Of a stretch of DNA of 64,000 nt, positions 37,254 to 46,655 are shown piece by piece. This DNA is from Dictyobacter kobayashii. GTDB taxonomy: Bacteria; Chloroflexota; Ktedonobacteria; Ktedonobacterales; Ktedonobacteraceae. Positions within the stretch are counted from its first letter, which is position 1. Each line of letters begins with the position of its first letter. Location of the stretch: contig NZ_BIFS01000001.1 of the NCBI RefSeq assembly GCF_003967555.1, forward strand, positions 4,402,001 through 4,466,000, read 5' to 3'. The notes under the pieces are model-generated. The model saw nothing but the letters and a program-made list of their open reading frames with translations, did no database searches and was not told where the DNA came from. The position numbers were made by a program, and so were the translations under genes.

Positions 37254-38909
37254 ATGCCAAGAGGACGCAAGGGGTCTCCTCAAGAGAGTGTGGATAGTAT
37301 TTTACTGGCGATAAGTCGGCGTGAGGATATCGATCCCGATACCATGTCCCATTACCTTGATCGCCTGGATGAAGAATGGGCTGAAGGGGCACGGGAAAAA
37401 GTGTTGCATCTGCTGAGAAGCAACGATGCTATGGCACAGGCCGCGGCCTTGCGCATCCTATCAGAATTAGCAACCGACTTTGACCTGGAGGGACTTGAGG
37501 ATTTTGTGACTGATCCTACTGTAAGTGATCTGGCAAAGCTTTCTCTTTCTCCCATCCTGAAAGAATTAGGATCAGAGATGGCCGATGATGGCATTATTGA
37601 GTACCTGAATGATCCAGCCGGGGCGATTCGGCAGATGCAGATGAGGCTGCTTGAGTTGGTGGGGCAGAATGAAATGGGTGTAGAGACTATCCTTGAGGAT
37701 GTGGTTTCTATGCCAGTTGAACGTCGGTTTGCCTTTATCAACTGGTTGGGAAATAGTAACGATCCCCGTGCGGCCAATTTGTTGATTCCATTACTTGAGA
37801 ATCAAACCGGTAAGGTTGTGATGGCTGTCATTGAGGCGCTGGAGCAACTTGGTCCGATTGCTATTAACCAGACGATACCAGCTCTGAATCATCTAATTGC
37901 AACCAGTTCCAATCGGCAATTGAAGCAGCAAGCTCGGGCTGTGCTTGGACGTTTGACCATGCAGTCCATGCTAGGATCAGAAGATGCTGCTATGATGGAG
38001 GCTCGTCAGCAACAATATACCGCTTACCAGGCACGGGTTAGTTCAATTGATGGCTCTGGCACCCAGCTCATTATGCTGTCCTGGCTCCGTCCAGATGGCT
38101 TGATTAAAGGTGTCAATGTCTTATACCAGGATCAAAAGGGGATCAAGGACTGCTATGGGGTGGATGAAATGGATGTGGAGCAGTGGGAAGCCCTGGTGGG
38201 GGATCTGGATGAGCAGGGTTTTAGTAGCTTTGGCGTTTCATTCGAATATGCTCGTGCAGTGATAATGGAAGCCAGGGCCCTCAACAGGCGTACGCGTACG
38301 AAATTACCTATTGCTTATTCTATCTGGCGTCCCTTAACGGAGGCGGGTCTGCGGGACAAAAAAGCACTGGCAAAACTTCCTGCCACGGCCTTGGAGCCTT
38401 TGCCGTTAAATTCAGAGACTATTGCTCTGGCACGACGCGCTGATGATCTCTATCATTTGAAAGAATTTTCATCCTGGTTATATGAGCCTATTGAGCGCAT
38501 CGAGCCATTTATTAGTCGCTACTGGACGGCCCAGAATGTTTTTTCATCTTCTACCAATGGTCGGCGTAAGAATAAATTAAAGTTGCAAGAGCAGCAGAGT
38601 CTGCTTGAAGAATTAGTAATGGATGCCCTCGAACAGTTGATTGATGATAAGTGGCGTACTACCTATGTTATGCGCTTACTGCGGCAGGCGGCATTATTGC
38701 AACAGGTCGGACAAAGCGAGTATGTGCCTGTCTTGCGTGCGACGGCGGCCCTGCTAGACCCTAAATCACAGATTGCTTTGCAAGAGCAGGTGTTTCCAAG
38801 GACCTTATTGCATGTATCCATTGAACAGGGCCCTCTGCGCTTGATGGTAGAGTCATTGCGTAGTGGTAGCCTTAGCTCTTTCCCGGTTGAATTTTTTCAG
38901 CAGGACTAA
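37254..38909 (+). CDS. HEAT-repeat-like protein
   Basis: 551 aa, soluble. Residues 20-220 are a run of paired helices with spacing and motifs of HEAT repeats (DAMAQAAALRILSELA, DPRAANLLIPLLENQTG, VVMAVIEALEQLGP), a protein-binding superhelix. The second half is mixed alpha/beta with LSWLRPDGLIKGVNVLYQDQKGIKDCYGVDEMD and no recognised family. The ATG at 37254 has AAGGAGAG about 10 nt upstream; the frame opens at 37191. It ends against a shared terminator with the convergent FAD gene. Confidence 0.7.
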   Translation: MPRGRKGSPQESVDSILLAISRREDIDPDTMSHYLDRLDEEWAEGAREKVLHLLRSNDAMAQAAALRILSELATDFDLEGLEDFVTDPTVSDLAKLSLSPILKELGSEMADDGIIEYLNDPAGAIRQMQMRLLELVGQNEMGVETILEDVVSMPVERRFAFINWLGNSNDPRAANLLIPLLENQTGKVVMAVIEALEQLGPIAINQTIPALNHLIATSSNRQLKQQARAVLGRLTMQSMLGSEDAAMMEARQQQYTAYQARVSSIDGSGTQLIMLSWLRPDGLIKGVNVLYQDQKGIKDCYGVDEMDVEQWEALVGDLDEQGFSSFGVSFEYARAVIMEARALNRRTRTKLPIAYSIWRPLTEAGLRDKKALAKLPATALEPLPLNSETIALARRADDLYHLKEFSSWLYEPIERIEPFISRYWTAQNVFSSSTNGRRKNKLKLQEQQSLLEELVMDALEQLIDDKWRTTYVMRLLRQAALLQQVGQSEYVPVLRATAALLDPKSQIALQEQVFPRTLLHVSIEQGPLRLMVESLRSGSLSSFPVEFFQQD

Positions 38910-38911
38910 CA

Positions 38912-38951
38912 AGGGCCCAGACTTCCTCAATAATGGGAAAGTTTGAGCCCT
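38912..38951. terminator. Imperfect hairpin between convergent genes
   Basis: AGGGC...GCCCT arms with partly paired CAGACTTCC / GGAAAGTTTG between them; placed between genes that end at 38909 and 38983. Confidence 0.6.
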
Positions 38952-38982
38952 GTCTGGCTAGCAGTCTTTTTCTTGCTACTTT

Positions 38983-40275
38983 TTATGATTGGCTTGGTAC
39001 CAATTGTTTTATCTTTAGCAATTCTCTAGCTGCGCATTCACCGCTGTGCATTGCCCCTTGAATACTACTCGACTGTGTATATTCCCCCGCGAGATAAAGA
39101 CCATTAACATCTGTGCGATTGCCCGGAAGTGTATCATAAACACCCGGCGCCTGTAGAAATTGGGCAAAGGGAATACGATATACTGCCAGCAATTGCCAGT
39201 GTTTCAGATCATGATTGGGGAACCAACCCGCTATTTCCGCCTTGCTACGCTCAGCAATGCCCTCATCATCCTCTTTAGGATTTCCGAGAACTGTGACTGA
39301 GAGTAGATGTTTACGTGGTGGGGCATAGGTTGGAGCGATATTGCTAACCAGTACCGCATTATTCACATAGGCATGTGGATCTGCATTGAGCAGAATTTTG
39401 CGTTGATTGTACAGGCGCTCATCGCCAGCGAAATAGAGGCAGACCGCGCTGACAGGTTTGTCAGGCAATGTTTGGTGAACGAATTTTTCCGCAATTGGGC
39501 TGGAGGTCGCTACCACAATGGTCTCAGCCTTGATCTCTTCGCCGTTAATCAGCCGTACACCGCGTGCCTGCCCGTTACTGATCAGGACCTCCGCAACGCG
39601 TGCATTGCAGCGTACAGATCCTCTGGGTAAGCTGGCTGCCAGTTGTTCAGGAATACGTTGGATACCTTCAGCCGGGAGAATAATGTCGCCTGTGGCCAGC
39701 ATTTTAAAAGTGAATTGAAACATACGCGCGCTGGTCTGTAGTGAACGATCCAGGAAGATGCCGCCATAGAAGGGCCGGAAAAAATTATCGATAATCTTAT
39801 CCGAAAACCCTTGTCGACGGAGATAGGCCTCTGTTGACTCGTCTTGCCCATCTTTTTGTTGTGTGCCCGCAAAGATATCGGCATTTGAGATGCGCTGCAA
39901 TTGTAAGCGCAATTTGACAATACGTAGCTTATCGGCTGTGGAAATGAGCGGATTGATCAAGCTTGAGAAGGTATGGGTTGGTTCGCGTAAAGGATCAGTA
40001 ATCTCATGCTGCTTACCATTTTTGAGTAGAATGGCGCCAGGATTAAATTTACGCTGTTTTAGCGTATTATAATTGAGATGATGCGCAGCGGCCTCATACG
40101 AGGTAAATAGAACCTGGAAGCCACGATCCAGACGATATCCGTCTTCATGATAATCAGTTCTTACACGGCCTCCAACCTGGTCTGCGGCCTCCAAAACGAG
40201 TACTTCTTGCCCGGCTTCGGCTAGCAATTTTGCGCAGGTCAAGCCTGCTAGACCTGCGCCGACGATGATAATCAT
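38983..40275 (-). CDS. FAD-dependent oxidoreductase (phytoene-desaturase/protoporphyrinogen-oxidase-like)
   Basis: Flavoprotein of 430 aa. The dinucleotide-binding motif GAGLAGLTCAKLL is at residues 6-18, followed by LEAADQVGGRVRTD; the C-terminal flavin-contacting segment is GLYLAGEYTQSSSIQGAMHSGECAA. This layout fits amine oxidases, protoporphyrinogen oxidase-like and carotenoid desaturase-like proteins; substrate unknown. ATG 40275 has GGAG 10 nt upstream and leaves 14 bp to the DUF1015 gene, so the two are probably co-transcribed. Confidence 0.87.
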   Translation of the reverse strand: MIIIVGAGLAGLTCAKLLAEAGQEVLVLEAADQVGGRVRTDYHEDGYRLDRGFQVLFTSYEAAAHHLNYNTLKQRKFNPGAILLKNGKQHEITDPLREPTHTFSSLINPLISTADKLRIVKLRLQLQRISNADIFAGTQQKDGQDESTEAYLRRQGFSDKIIDNFFRPFYGGIFLDRSLQTSARMFQFTFKMLATGDIILPAEGIQRIPEQLAASLPRGSVRCNARVAEVLISNGQARGVRLINGEEIKAETIVVATSSPIAEKFVHQTLPDKPVSAVCLYFAGDERLYNQRKILLNADPHAYVNNAVLVSNIAPTYAPPRKHLLSVTVLGNPKEDDEGIAERSKAEIAGWFPNHDLKHWQLLAVYRIPFAQFLQAPGVYDTLPGNRTDVNGLYLAGEYTQSSSIQGAMHSGECAARELLKIKQLVPSQS

Positions 40276-40289
40276 GCTGTATCTGCTCC

Positions 40290-41594
40290 TTACCATAAAG
40301 GATTTATCACCAGACCGGTGATGAGCTTTGGATAGAGGTACGTAGATTTCTGTGGCATGCGATCATCTGCCAGCGCCACATCACGTACCTGGCGAAAGGG
40401 AATACCATTAAGTAAAATGATTGCCTGTGCTTCTTGCGTATGAAGCGATTGAAGAGCTTGCTGGGTATCGTGCATATAGCGAATATATTTGCCTGCGGCA
40501 ACGTCGTCCGCAGTGATGTGGAGTAGCGTCTCAAGTATCAAATGTTGGACCAGCGCTACATCCAGGGCGTTCCAGGCTTCGGAATGCCCACTCTCTTTCA
40601 TCAACTGTTCCCCTTGCGCATTGATTGTGAGTAGTAGTGCTTGCTCAGCTGTTTTAATGATCAATGCAGGTTGCTGACTGCCCACCCGGGCTAATTCTTC
40701 CAGCATAACTTCATCGGTAGCTGCTGCTACTTTTTTTACGGAGAAGTAGCGTGCAAGTTGCTGTTCTGTGAGTTTGTGTAGTTGCTCTTCAGTAAGATCG
40801 AACAATACCCGGTGAGTGGGTAATACTAGCATACCTGGATCATCGACATCGATCAGTGCCATCAACATAAAGTTCGCTCCATCCTGAGCATCCAGGCCGC
40901 GCCTCTGCTTTTGCAGTTCGTCCCTGTAATTCAAGGCGGTTGTGTAGCGATGATGTCCATCCGCGATATAGAGTTGACGTTGCGCGAAGAAATCCTGGAT
41001 CAAGGCAGTATGCTGGGGATCGGAAATGGGTTGTAAAAGATGCTCTTCCCCGTTCTCATCTACGAATTGGATCTCGGGCTGTTCGGCATACGTTGAAATC
41101 AGCCGGCGCACACGACCCTGTGGATCATCGTACATGCACATAATGGGACTGAAGTTAGTCGCGCAAGCGCGGAGCAACTGCAGGCGATCTTCTTTGTCTT
41201 TCGTGCGTGTATGTTCGTGTGGCAGAATCACCCGGGCATCCCAGGGTTCCAGTCGGACCCGTGCTAGCAGGCTGGTACGCGTATAGGCTTGTCCGTTATG
41301 GCTAAAGCGTTGTTGATAAAGATAATAGCAGGCATCTGTCTCTTGCTGCAGGATGCCATCCAGGCGCCATTCTGCCAGTGTTCTGGCAGCTCGTGTATAG
41401 ACATTGTTCAGCCCATTATCCGTTGGATTGCTTTGCCCTAATTCCAGGCGAATGATGTTATAAGGATTGCGCTGATAATAGCGCATCTGGGCGTCAGGAC
41501 TGATAACATCAAATGGTGGTGTAATTGTTTGTGCCGGATCGCCGACTTTCTCTTTTGCATATCGAAATCCACGTAGTGGTTGGACATCTGCCAT
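40290..41594 (-). CDS. DUF1015 family protein
   Basis: 434 aa, a soluble conserved protein whose biochemical role is not known; it may be a HPr-like or chromosome-linked regulatory protein in annotations, but none is proven. Family signatures: PPFDVISPDAQ near residue 26, HEHTRTKDKEDRLQLLRA, FSPIMCMYDD and ADGHHRYTTALNYRDE. Transcribed with the FAD enzyme downstream. GGAG lies 10 nt before the ATG. Confidence 0.9.
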   Translation of the reverse strand: MADVQPLRGFRYAKEKVGDPAQTITPPFDVISPDAQMRYYQRNPYNIIRLELGQSNPTDNGLNNVYTRAARTLAEWRLDGILQQETDACYYLYQQRFSHNGQAYTRTSLLARVRLEPWDARVILPHEHTRTKDKEDRLQLLRACATNFSPIMCMYDDPQGRVRRLISTYAEQPEIQFVDENGEEHLLQPISDPQHTALIQDFFAQRQLYIADGHHRYTTALNYRDELQKQRRGLDAQDGANFMLMALIDVDDPGMLVLPTHRVLFDLTEEQLHKLTEQQLARYFSVKKVAAATDEVMLEELARVGSQQPALIIKTAEQALLLTINAQGEQLMKESGHSEAWNALDVALVQHLILETLLHITADDVAAGKYIRYMHDTQQALQSLHTQEAQAIILLNGIPFRQVRDVALADDRMPQKSTYLYPKLITGLVINPLW

Positions 41595-42076
41595 ACAACA
41601 ATTCTCCGATCCTTTTCCCCAACATCTATGTGGCTCTGGGCTGCCAATGCTGGCGGAATGAATTCTATCGCCAGGCCTGCTCTGTTTCAGGCCTTCGTTT
41701 TTCTTTTTGAAAGTTAATCTGCGCTCATTGTATCATTTTTGCATAGGGTGAGTTAAAATGGTGGGACCAACCGGGCTGGTTGAGATTATGCGATTTTTTT
41801 TAATCCACAAGTCCTACTTTGTGCTCGTCAAATTGACTCAATTTGATACAACGTGTAAATTCATCTGTGTAGACAAGGAAAAACCGGCTTTTATCGCATC
41901 ATTGCTTCTGGATCTCGGTTAGCTATTCTGGCATGAGAGAGCCGTAATTATGTAGAAGAATTGGTCGCTATAGTGTAACAACATAAGTTATCTTCATCTG
42001 GTCAACAGAATAGCCAGGATAATGGATGAAACATATGTCGTTTACTGTATGTAGTTCGTACATTGGAGAGAGTTGG
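41595..42076. other. Divergent intergenic region
   Basis: 482 bp between DUF1015 and the pseudokinase gene. A short AACC/GGTT hairpin occurs near 41770. A frame open from 42026 precedes the chosen kinase start at 42077 but has no ribosome-binding site. No other feature recognised. Confidence 0.45.
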
Positions 42077-43381
42077 ATGCAAACATTATCAGAGGATCAA
42101 CTGGTTGGCCATGTTCTCGGGCAATATCGCATAGAGAGATTGGTCGGTAAGGGACGTTTAAATATTGTATATCTGGCGCGGCATCAGGTAGCGCAACGTG
42201 TTGATGCTCTTGCACTCTATCCTATGCCGACGCATTTTTCAAACGAGGCTCGTACTTTTTTTCTGCAGCGTTTCCATAAGGAAGCAGCCTTAATTACCTC
42301 GTTACATCACCCACATATTTTGCCTGTGTATGAGCATGGCGAGATACTTGGCTATCCCTATTTGATTACACCCTATACAACGAATGGCTCTCTGGCAGAT
42401 ATCGTTAAGCATCAAGGACGCTGCGATCATACATTTGTAACTACTATTTTACATCAAATAGTAGATGGCCTGGCTTATGCCCATGGTAAAGGTTTTATCC
42501 ATGGTACATTGAAGCCTTCAAACATTGTGATTTATGATGATGAGAATGTACAGGTAGCTGGCTTTGGTCTGATGCATATTTTACAGCGTGCAGGCGTTGA
42601 TCAAACTCCCATGCCTAATGCTCACCTATTCAGCATTGCCGATACTTTTCTTGCCTCTCCCGAGTATGTCGCACCTGAGATTGTGCAGGGCCAATCGGTG
42701 GACCAGCGTTCAGATATATATGCTCTGGGTTGTATTTTGTATGAGTTACTGAGTGGAAAACCTCCATTTACAGGCAATAATCCACTTGAAGTGGCTCAGA
42801 TGCATGTCAACCAGAACTTTACACCTTTACGCAAGCTCTGCCCGGAAATCCCTGTTGCTCTAGGTTCGGTTATTAGTCAGGCGCTGACCCGTGATCCAGA
42901 TGGCCGTTTCCAGAGTGTACGTGAGTTAGGTGAGGCTTTTACCCAGGCCTCTATCGGCGCGACCCAGACCTTGCCAGCAGTACATATGAGCCAGGTGTCT
43001 AAAGCTCCGGCCGCGCCAGCCGTACCTTTTCAAGCTGCTCCACGTATTAGTACTGCTACTGGTAGCTGGCAATTAGTACCGCCTATTGTTACTGGCCATC
43101 TGCCTGCAATAAAGACAACTAAAACGGGATTGGTTGTGCCTGCGGACCGCAACACCGCATCGACTCCTCGCGCCTCTCAACCTGCAACAGGTTTGACCCA
43201 GGCCGCCTCACTGGGCAGAAAGAGCCAGGCGCTCGGCAGCAGTCCTGTCCAGCCAACGCTACCGCCTATAGCGCCGCAGCAGCCGCCTGTAATGCCGCAG
43301 CAGAAAGCCGCTCCTGCTCCTGCTCCTACGAAACGCCAGCTGGCTGATGAAGATATTGTACAGTTACCACCTCCGGGGTAA
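42077..43381 (+). CDS. Ser/Thr pseudokinase (probably N-terminal part of a pseudokinase-Rieske protein)
   Basis: Residues 18-285 have the Hanks-type kinase fold, with LVGKGRLNIVYLAR, the alpha-C Glu (HKEA), RSDIYALGCILYELLSGKPPF and a C-lobe arginine. All three catalytic residues are missing: the VAIK Lys region reads DALALY (43-48), HRD reads HGT (142-144) and DFG reads GFG (162-164). It is therefore a pseudokinase by motif. A Pro/Ala/Gln-rich linker follows. The stop at 43379 comes right after a GGGG; one extra G would read through as VTLAGTHASDADLVK into the Rieske frame. ATG 42077 has GGAG 8 nt upstream. Confidence 0.85.
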   Translation: MQTLSEDQLVGHVLGQYRIERLVGKGRLNIVYLARHQVAQRVDALALYPMPTHFSNEARTFFLQRFHKEAALITSLHHPHILPVYEHGEILGYPYLITPYTTNGSLADIVKHQGRCDHTFVTTILHQIVDGLAYAHGKGFIHGTLKPSNIVIYDDENVQVAGFGLMHILQRAGVDQTPMPNAHLFSIADTFLASPEYVAPEIVQGQSVDQRSDIYALGCILYELLSGKPPFTGNNPLEVAQMHVNQNFTPLRKLCPEIPVALGSVISQALTRDPDGRFQSVRELGEAFTQASIGATQTLPAVHMSQVSKAPAAPAVPFQAAPRISTATGSWQLVPPIVTGHLPAIKTTKTGLVVPADRNTASTPRASQPATGLTQAASLGRKSQALGSSPVQPTLPPIAPQQPPVMPQQKAAPAPAPTKRQLADEDIVQLPPPG

Positions 43382-43416
43382 CGCTCGCGGGAACTCATGC
43401 ATCAGATGCTGATCTG

Positions 43417-44244
43417 GTGAAAGCTTATGAATGGTGGTCACCAGCAGAGCCATTGCAGGCCGCCCCACAGACGTTCTCTAAGCAGGCTCAAAATAATAAC
43501 GCACCCACTGTGGCAGAACCAGTGGTGGGCGGCAGAATGGATGCCCTGGATTGGGGATTGGATGCCTCGGCGTCCTCCTCTAAGCCGCTGCAAAAGAAAA
43601 AGCGTAGCTCTACCTCTTCTCTGGGGCAGCCGGGCCGTAAGGTGACGCGACGCAATGTGATCGCCGTGCTGGCTACAGGTGCCGTCGCTGCCGCGGGTGT
43701 GGGTATCGCTTTTAACCTTGGCAAGCTAGGAGCAGCGCCTGCCCCGCAACAGGCTTTACAACAAACCGCCCCTACCACTAAGCCTGCAGCTAATAAGACG
43801 ACACAAACGAAGCAGCAACCAGCAAAGAATACTGGCCAGACGCAGAAGCAACCACCTAAGACCAATGGTGGCACGACCAATCAACCACCTGCTAATAATC
43901 CGAAGCCAACACAGGCTCCTCAACAGCCTGCGCACATGGGAACGGTGATTGGATCACAAACTCAGGCGGTTAATTCGGCCATTAAATTTAATAATCCTGC
44001 CGATAATCAGGCAAGCTTGCTGGTTCATTTATCCAGTGGCATGTTTGCAGCCTATGAGCAAGCCTGTACCCATGAAGGAGTCAAAGTCAACTATGACCCG
44101 GGTACCGGCAAGCTAGTCTGCCCTGCGCATGGGGCGATCTTCGATCCTGCTAATGGTGGACAGGTGTTACAGGGGCCCGCTGATACCCCCTTGCCACCCG
44201 TTAAGATCAATGTGAATGGTGATGGTACAATCACTGCTGTGTAG
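43417..44244 (+). CDS. Rieske [2Fe-2S] domain protein with membrane anchor
   Basis: Listed as 275 aa from a GTG that lacks any Shine-Dalgarno; open protein-like sequence continues upstream to the end of the pseudokinase, so it is probably the C-terminal half of that protein. A basic KKKR-rich stretch is followed by VTRRNVIAVLATGAVAAAGVGIAF (given here in part), a single membrane segment or Tat-like signal near residues 73-100. After a Thr/Gln/Pro linker comes the Rieske fold with ligands C217-x-H219 (CTHEG) and C235-x2-H238 (CPAHG). No partner cytochrome is nearby. Confidence 0.85.
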   Translation: MKAYEWWSPAEPLQAAPQTFSKQAQNNNAPTVAEPVVGGRMDALDWGLDASASSSKPLQKKKRSSTSSLGQPGRKVTRRNVIAVLATGAVAAAGVGIAFNLGKLGAAPAPQQALQQTAPTTKPAANKTTQTKQQPAKNTGQTQKQPPKTNGGTTNQPPANNPKPTQAPQQPAHMGTVIGSQTQAVNSAIKFNNPADNQASLLVHLSSGMFAAYEQACTHEGVKVNYDPGTGKLVCPAHGAIFDPANGGQVLQGPADTPLPPVKINVNGDGTITAV

Positions 44245-44251
44245 AATTAGT

Positions 44252-44309
44252 ATAAAAGAAGAGCGGCGGCCTGGTGAAAAATTTCGCCAGGCCACCGCTC
44301 TTCTTTTAT
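44252..44309. terminator. Strong bidirectional terminator
   Basis: 25-bp stem with two mismatches, 44252-44276 with 44285-44309, GAAAA-type loop, A/T-rich ends on both sides. It separates the Rieske gene from the convergent YbjN-like gene. Confidence 0.85.
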
Positions 44310-44317
44310 CTTTAGAG

Positions 44318-44953
44318 CTATTCCTGATGTTTTCCCAGCAGGCGTGCAACCTCTTCCAGTACTTCGTTTACGTCAAGCTCAGATTCTTCCATCTGTAGCA
44401 TTTCATTGTTAGTTGATGTCTCGACTACTTGTGTCTGTATAGCTGGCAGGCTAAAATCGGTTTCATCATGGGTCTGGGCAAAGAACTCATTTTCACAATC
44501 TTGCAACGCATCCTTTGCGGATTGATGGCCATAGATAATTCTAGGCAATAAGTCATGATAGATTGAAACGGTCTGCATGATAGCGCTAAAAGCCAGGCGA
44601 AACTGCTCAAATGGAATGCTTTTATCAGCCAGAGGAATACATTCTTCTAGCCGCACCTCTCCATCAGCGAGATCCAGGCCAAATTTTCCAAGAGCAATGC
44701 GATAATTGACAGCAAGTAATGCTTCGAGACACTCCAGACGTTTTTGCTCGGTGACCGTGCCGATGTGCGGCACAATGAGCATCAGCTTACTGGCATTTCC
44801 ACTGTGGTGAATACCTACAATCATCTGCCACTGCCCATGTTCATCATGGAAGGCCAGCTCGATTGTATTCTGAGAGCGATCAACCTGTGAAATCTTTAAC
44901 CCCAGTCGCTTCAGATATTCAGCCACCTGGAGGATGCTAAAGCTATTTGTCAT
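44318..44953 (-). CDS. YbjN/type III chaperone-like protein
   Basis: 211 aa soluble acidic protein. The pattern of a short helix (VAEYLKRLG), beta strands and the stretch LLAVNYRIALGKFGLDLADGEVRLE followed by a helical IPFEQFRLAFSAIMQTV matches YbjN-like proteins with a secretion-chaperone fold. The last 65 residues are Glu-rich and unassigned. AAGGAGAG precedes the ATG. Function unknown; in other bacteria YbjN affects stress responses, which cannot be assumed here. Confidence 0.65.
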   Translation of the reverse strand: MTNSFSILQVAEYLKRLGLKISQVDRSQNTIELAFHDEHGQWQMIVGIHHSGNASKLMLIVPHIGTVTEQKRLECLEALLAVNYRIALGKFGLDLADGEVRLEECIPLADKSIPFEQFRLAFSAIMQTVSIYHDLLPRIIYGHQSAKDALQDCENEFFAQTHDETDFSLPAIQTQVVETSTNNEMLQMEESELDVNEVLEEVARLLGKHQE

Positions 44954-45319
44954 GAAGCTCTCCTTGCTAGTGAAGGTGATTAAGCGTTATTGGGCCGTAG
45001 CCCATCTATAAAATATTGTTCAAGTATAACATATGATATAGAATTAATGGGTATAGGTGAAGTTATCTCCAATTAATCCCCAGGATGTACTAGCCCGGGT
45101 ACTGACCAAAAGTATTACTCGGCTCGATCAATGTTACTCCTGCTGTATAAGGCTCGTATATGCGATTGTATTTATGAAGAATACCTGGATTTTGAGGGGA
45201 TTGGTGTTATGTAGAGTGGGCGTTTCTTCGTGCGTATAGATATCCTGCTTCTATATACTACCTGTACTTATACTGGTAACAGTGATGGCATTATATAAAT
45301 AAAGGAGCAAATACATCCT
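44954..45319. other. Divergent intergenic region
   Basis: 366 bp, AT-rich. AAGGAGC at 45303 is the ribosome-binding site of the next gene. No RNA gene or strong promoter recognised. Confidence 0.45.
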
Positions 45320-46366
45320 ATGACAGATGTAACACACCAATCAGATAAACAAGATCTTCAATCCCTGACTTTTGATGAGCGCATGCATTTGGGCGCCGAG
45401 AATGCTCTGCTGTGTATGGGCGTAACAGCCCAGGATCGTGTGTTTATTCTGACGGATTTTGCGCGCCAGCATATTGCTCAGCGTGTGGCTTCCGCTGCTC
45501 TGGCACGCCACGCCGATGTTACTGTGCGTTTCCTGGAACACTACGGTGAGCGTCCATTGACTGTCTTCCCTGATACGTTGCGCAACGATTTTCTGACTGC
45601 TCGCCCGACTGTCTCATACTATATCGCGACCGCCCAGCCAGGCGAGATTGCTTTTCGTATTCCCTTGTTGCCTTTCCTCGTCAATGAGCTCAAGGTTCGC
45701 CACGGCCATATGATCGGTATTGATGATACCTTGATGACGGATGGTATGTGTGCGGATTATGATGAAGTCTACACTATCACCAATCGTGTGTATGAGATTG
45801 TCAAACATGCGCGCACGATTCACGTCACGTCTGAAAAAGGGAGCGATGTAACGGCTACCTTCCATCCTGAGTGGAAATGGGTGCCCTGTCATGGCCGCTA
45901 TAACAAACAGGGGGCGTGGGGCAATCTTCCTGAGGGCGAGGTTTATACCGCCCCTGCCACCGTTGATGGCGTACTGGTCTGCGAGGTATTGGGTGACTTC
46001 TTCTCCGAGAAATATGGAGTATTGGAGCAGCCACTGGTAATCACTGTCAAAGATGGCTATATCACCGAGATCAACAGCGAAAATGCCGCGCTGGCTCAGG
46101 AAGTACACGATTATCTCTTCTCCGTGCCCAATGGAAATCGTGCCGGCGAATTTGCGATTGGTACTTTGACCAGTCTTAAGCGCCTGGTTGGTAATTTGTT
46201 GCAAGATGAAAAGTTGCCGGGCCTGCATGTCGCCTTTGGTAATCCTTATCCTGAGTTCACTGGCGCAGACTGGGATTCACGCGTGCATGTGGATGTTATC
46301 CCAACTAACTGTACAATTGAGGTGGATGGTCGCATTATTATGCGCGATGGACAATTTGTTCTTTAA
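45320..46366 (+). CDS. M29-like aminopeptidase
   Basis: 348 aa metallopeptidase-like protein related to aminopeptidase T/AmpS. Family-like segments are WGNLPEGEVYTAP, which carries a metal-binding Glu, and GEFAIGTLTSL...DEKLPGLHVAFGNPYPEF plus DSRVHVDVIP, containing further Glu, His and Asp ligands. Length is a little below the usual 370-410. The conserved GTN motif is GTL here. Monocistronic, with AAGGAGC 12 nt before the ATG. Confidence 0.78.
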   Translation: MTDVTHQSDKQDLQSLTFDERMHLGAENALLCMGVTAQDRVFILTDFARQHIAQRVASAALARHADVTVRFLEHYGERPLTVFPDTLRNDFLTARPTVSYYIATAQPGEIAFRIPLLPFLVNELKVRHGHMIGIDDTLMTDGMCADYDEVYTITNRVYEIVKHARTIHVTSEKGSDVTATFHPEWKWVPCHGRYNKQGAWGNLPEGEVYTAPATVDGVLVCEVLGDFFSEKYGVLEQPLVITVKDGYITEINSENAALAQEVHDYLFSVPNGNRAGEFAIGTLTSLKRLVGNLLQDEKLPGLHVAFGNPYPEFTGADWDSRVHVDVIPTNCTIEVDGRIIMRDGQFVL

Positions 46367-46512
46367 CTGAGGTATGATGTGTTGCTGGCATATGTGCGTA
46401 GTATATTCGTATGCCAGTAATTGCATTAGATGAGAATTATACCCGCCTGACCTGCGAATTTACATGTGCCAGGGATGATTTGGGATAATTTATGGATATC
46501 ATGGTTTGAAAG

Positions 46513-46542
46513 TTGACAGTGGAGATAGCGCGCGATTAAAAT
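46513..46542 (+). promoter_or_regulatory. Candidate sigma-70 promoter for the kinase gene
   Basis: TTGACA at 46513-46518, 18-bp spacer, TAAAAT at 46537-46542, about 115 bp upstream of the kinase start. Confidence 0.55.
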
Positions 46543-46594
46543 TGGTTATAGTTCCTACACGTACCATGGAAAATCAATGCATTCCACTTATTGC

Positions 46595-46642
46595 ACATCA
46601 TCTCTAAGGGAGCTAGAACATCACATCTCTAAGGGAGCTAGA
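46595..46642 (+). repeat. Tandem duplication with a ribosome-binding-like motif
   Basis: ATCTCTAAGGGAGCTAGA occurs at 46600-46617 and again at 46625-46642 (25-bp period). Each copy contains AAGGGAG. The real ribosome-binding site of the kinase gene, GAGGAG, follows directly. Confidence 0.85.
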
Positions 46643-46655
46643 GAGGAGCTTCAAC

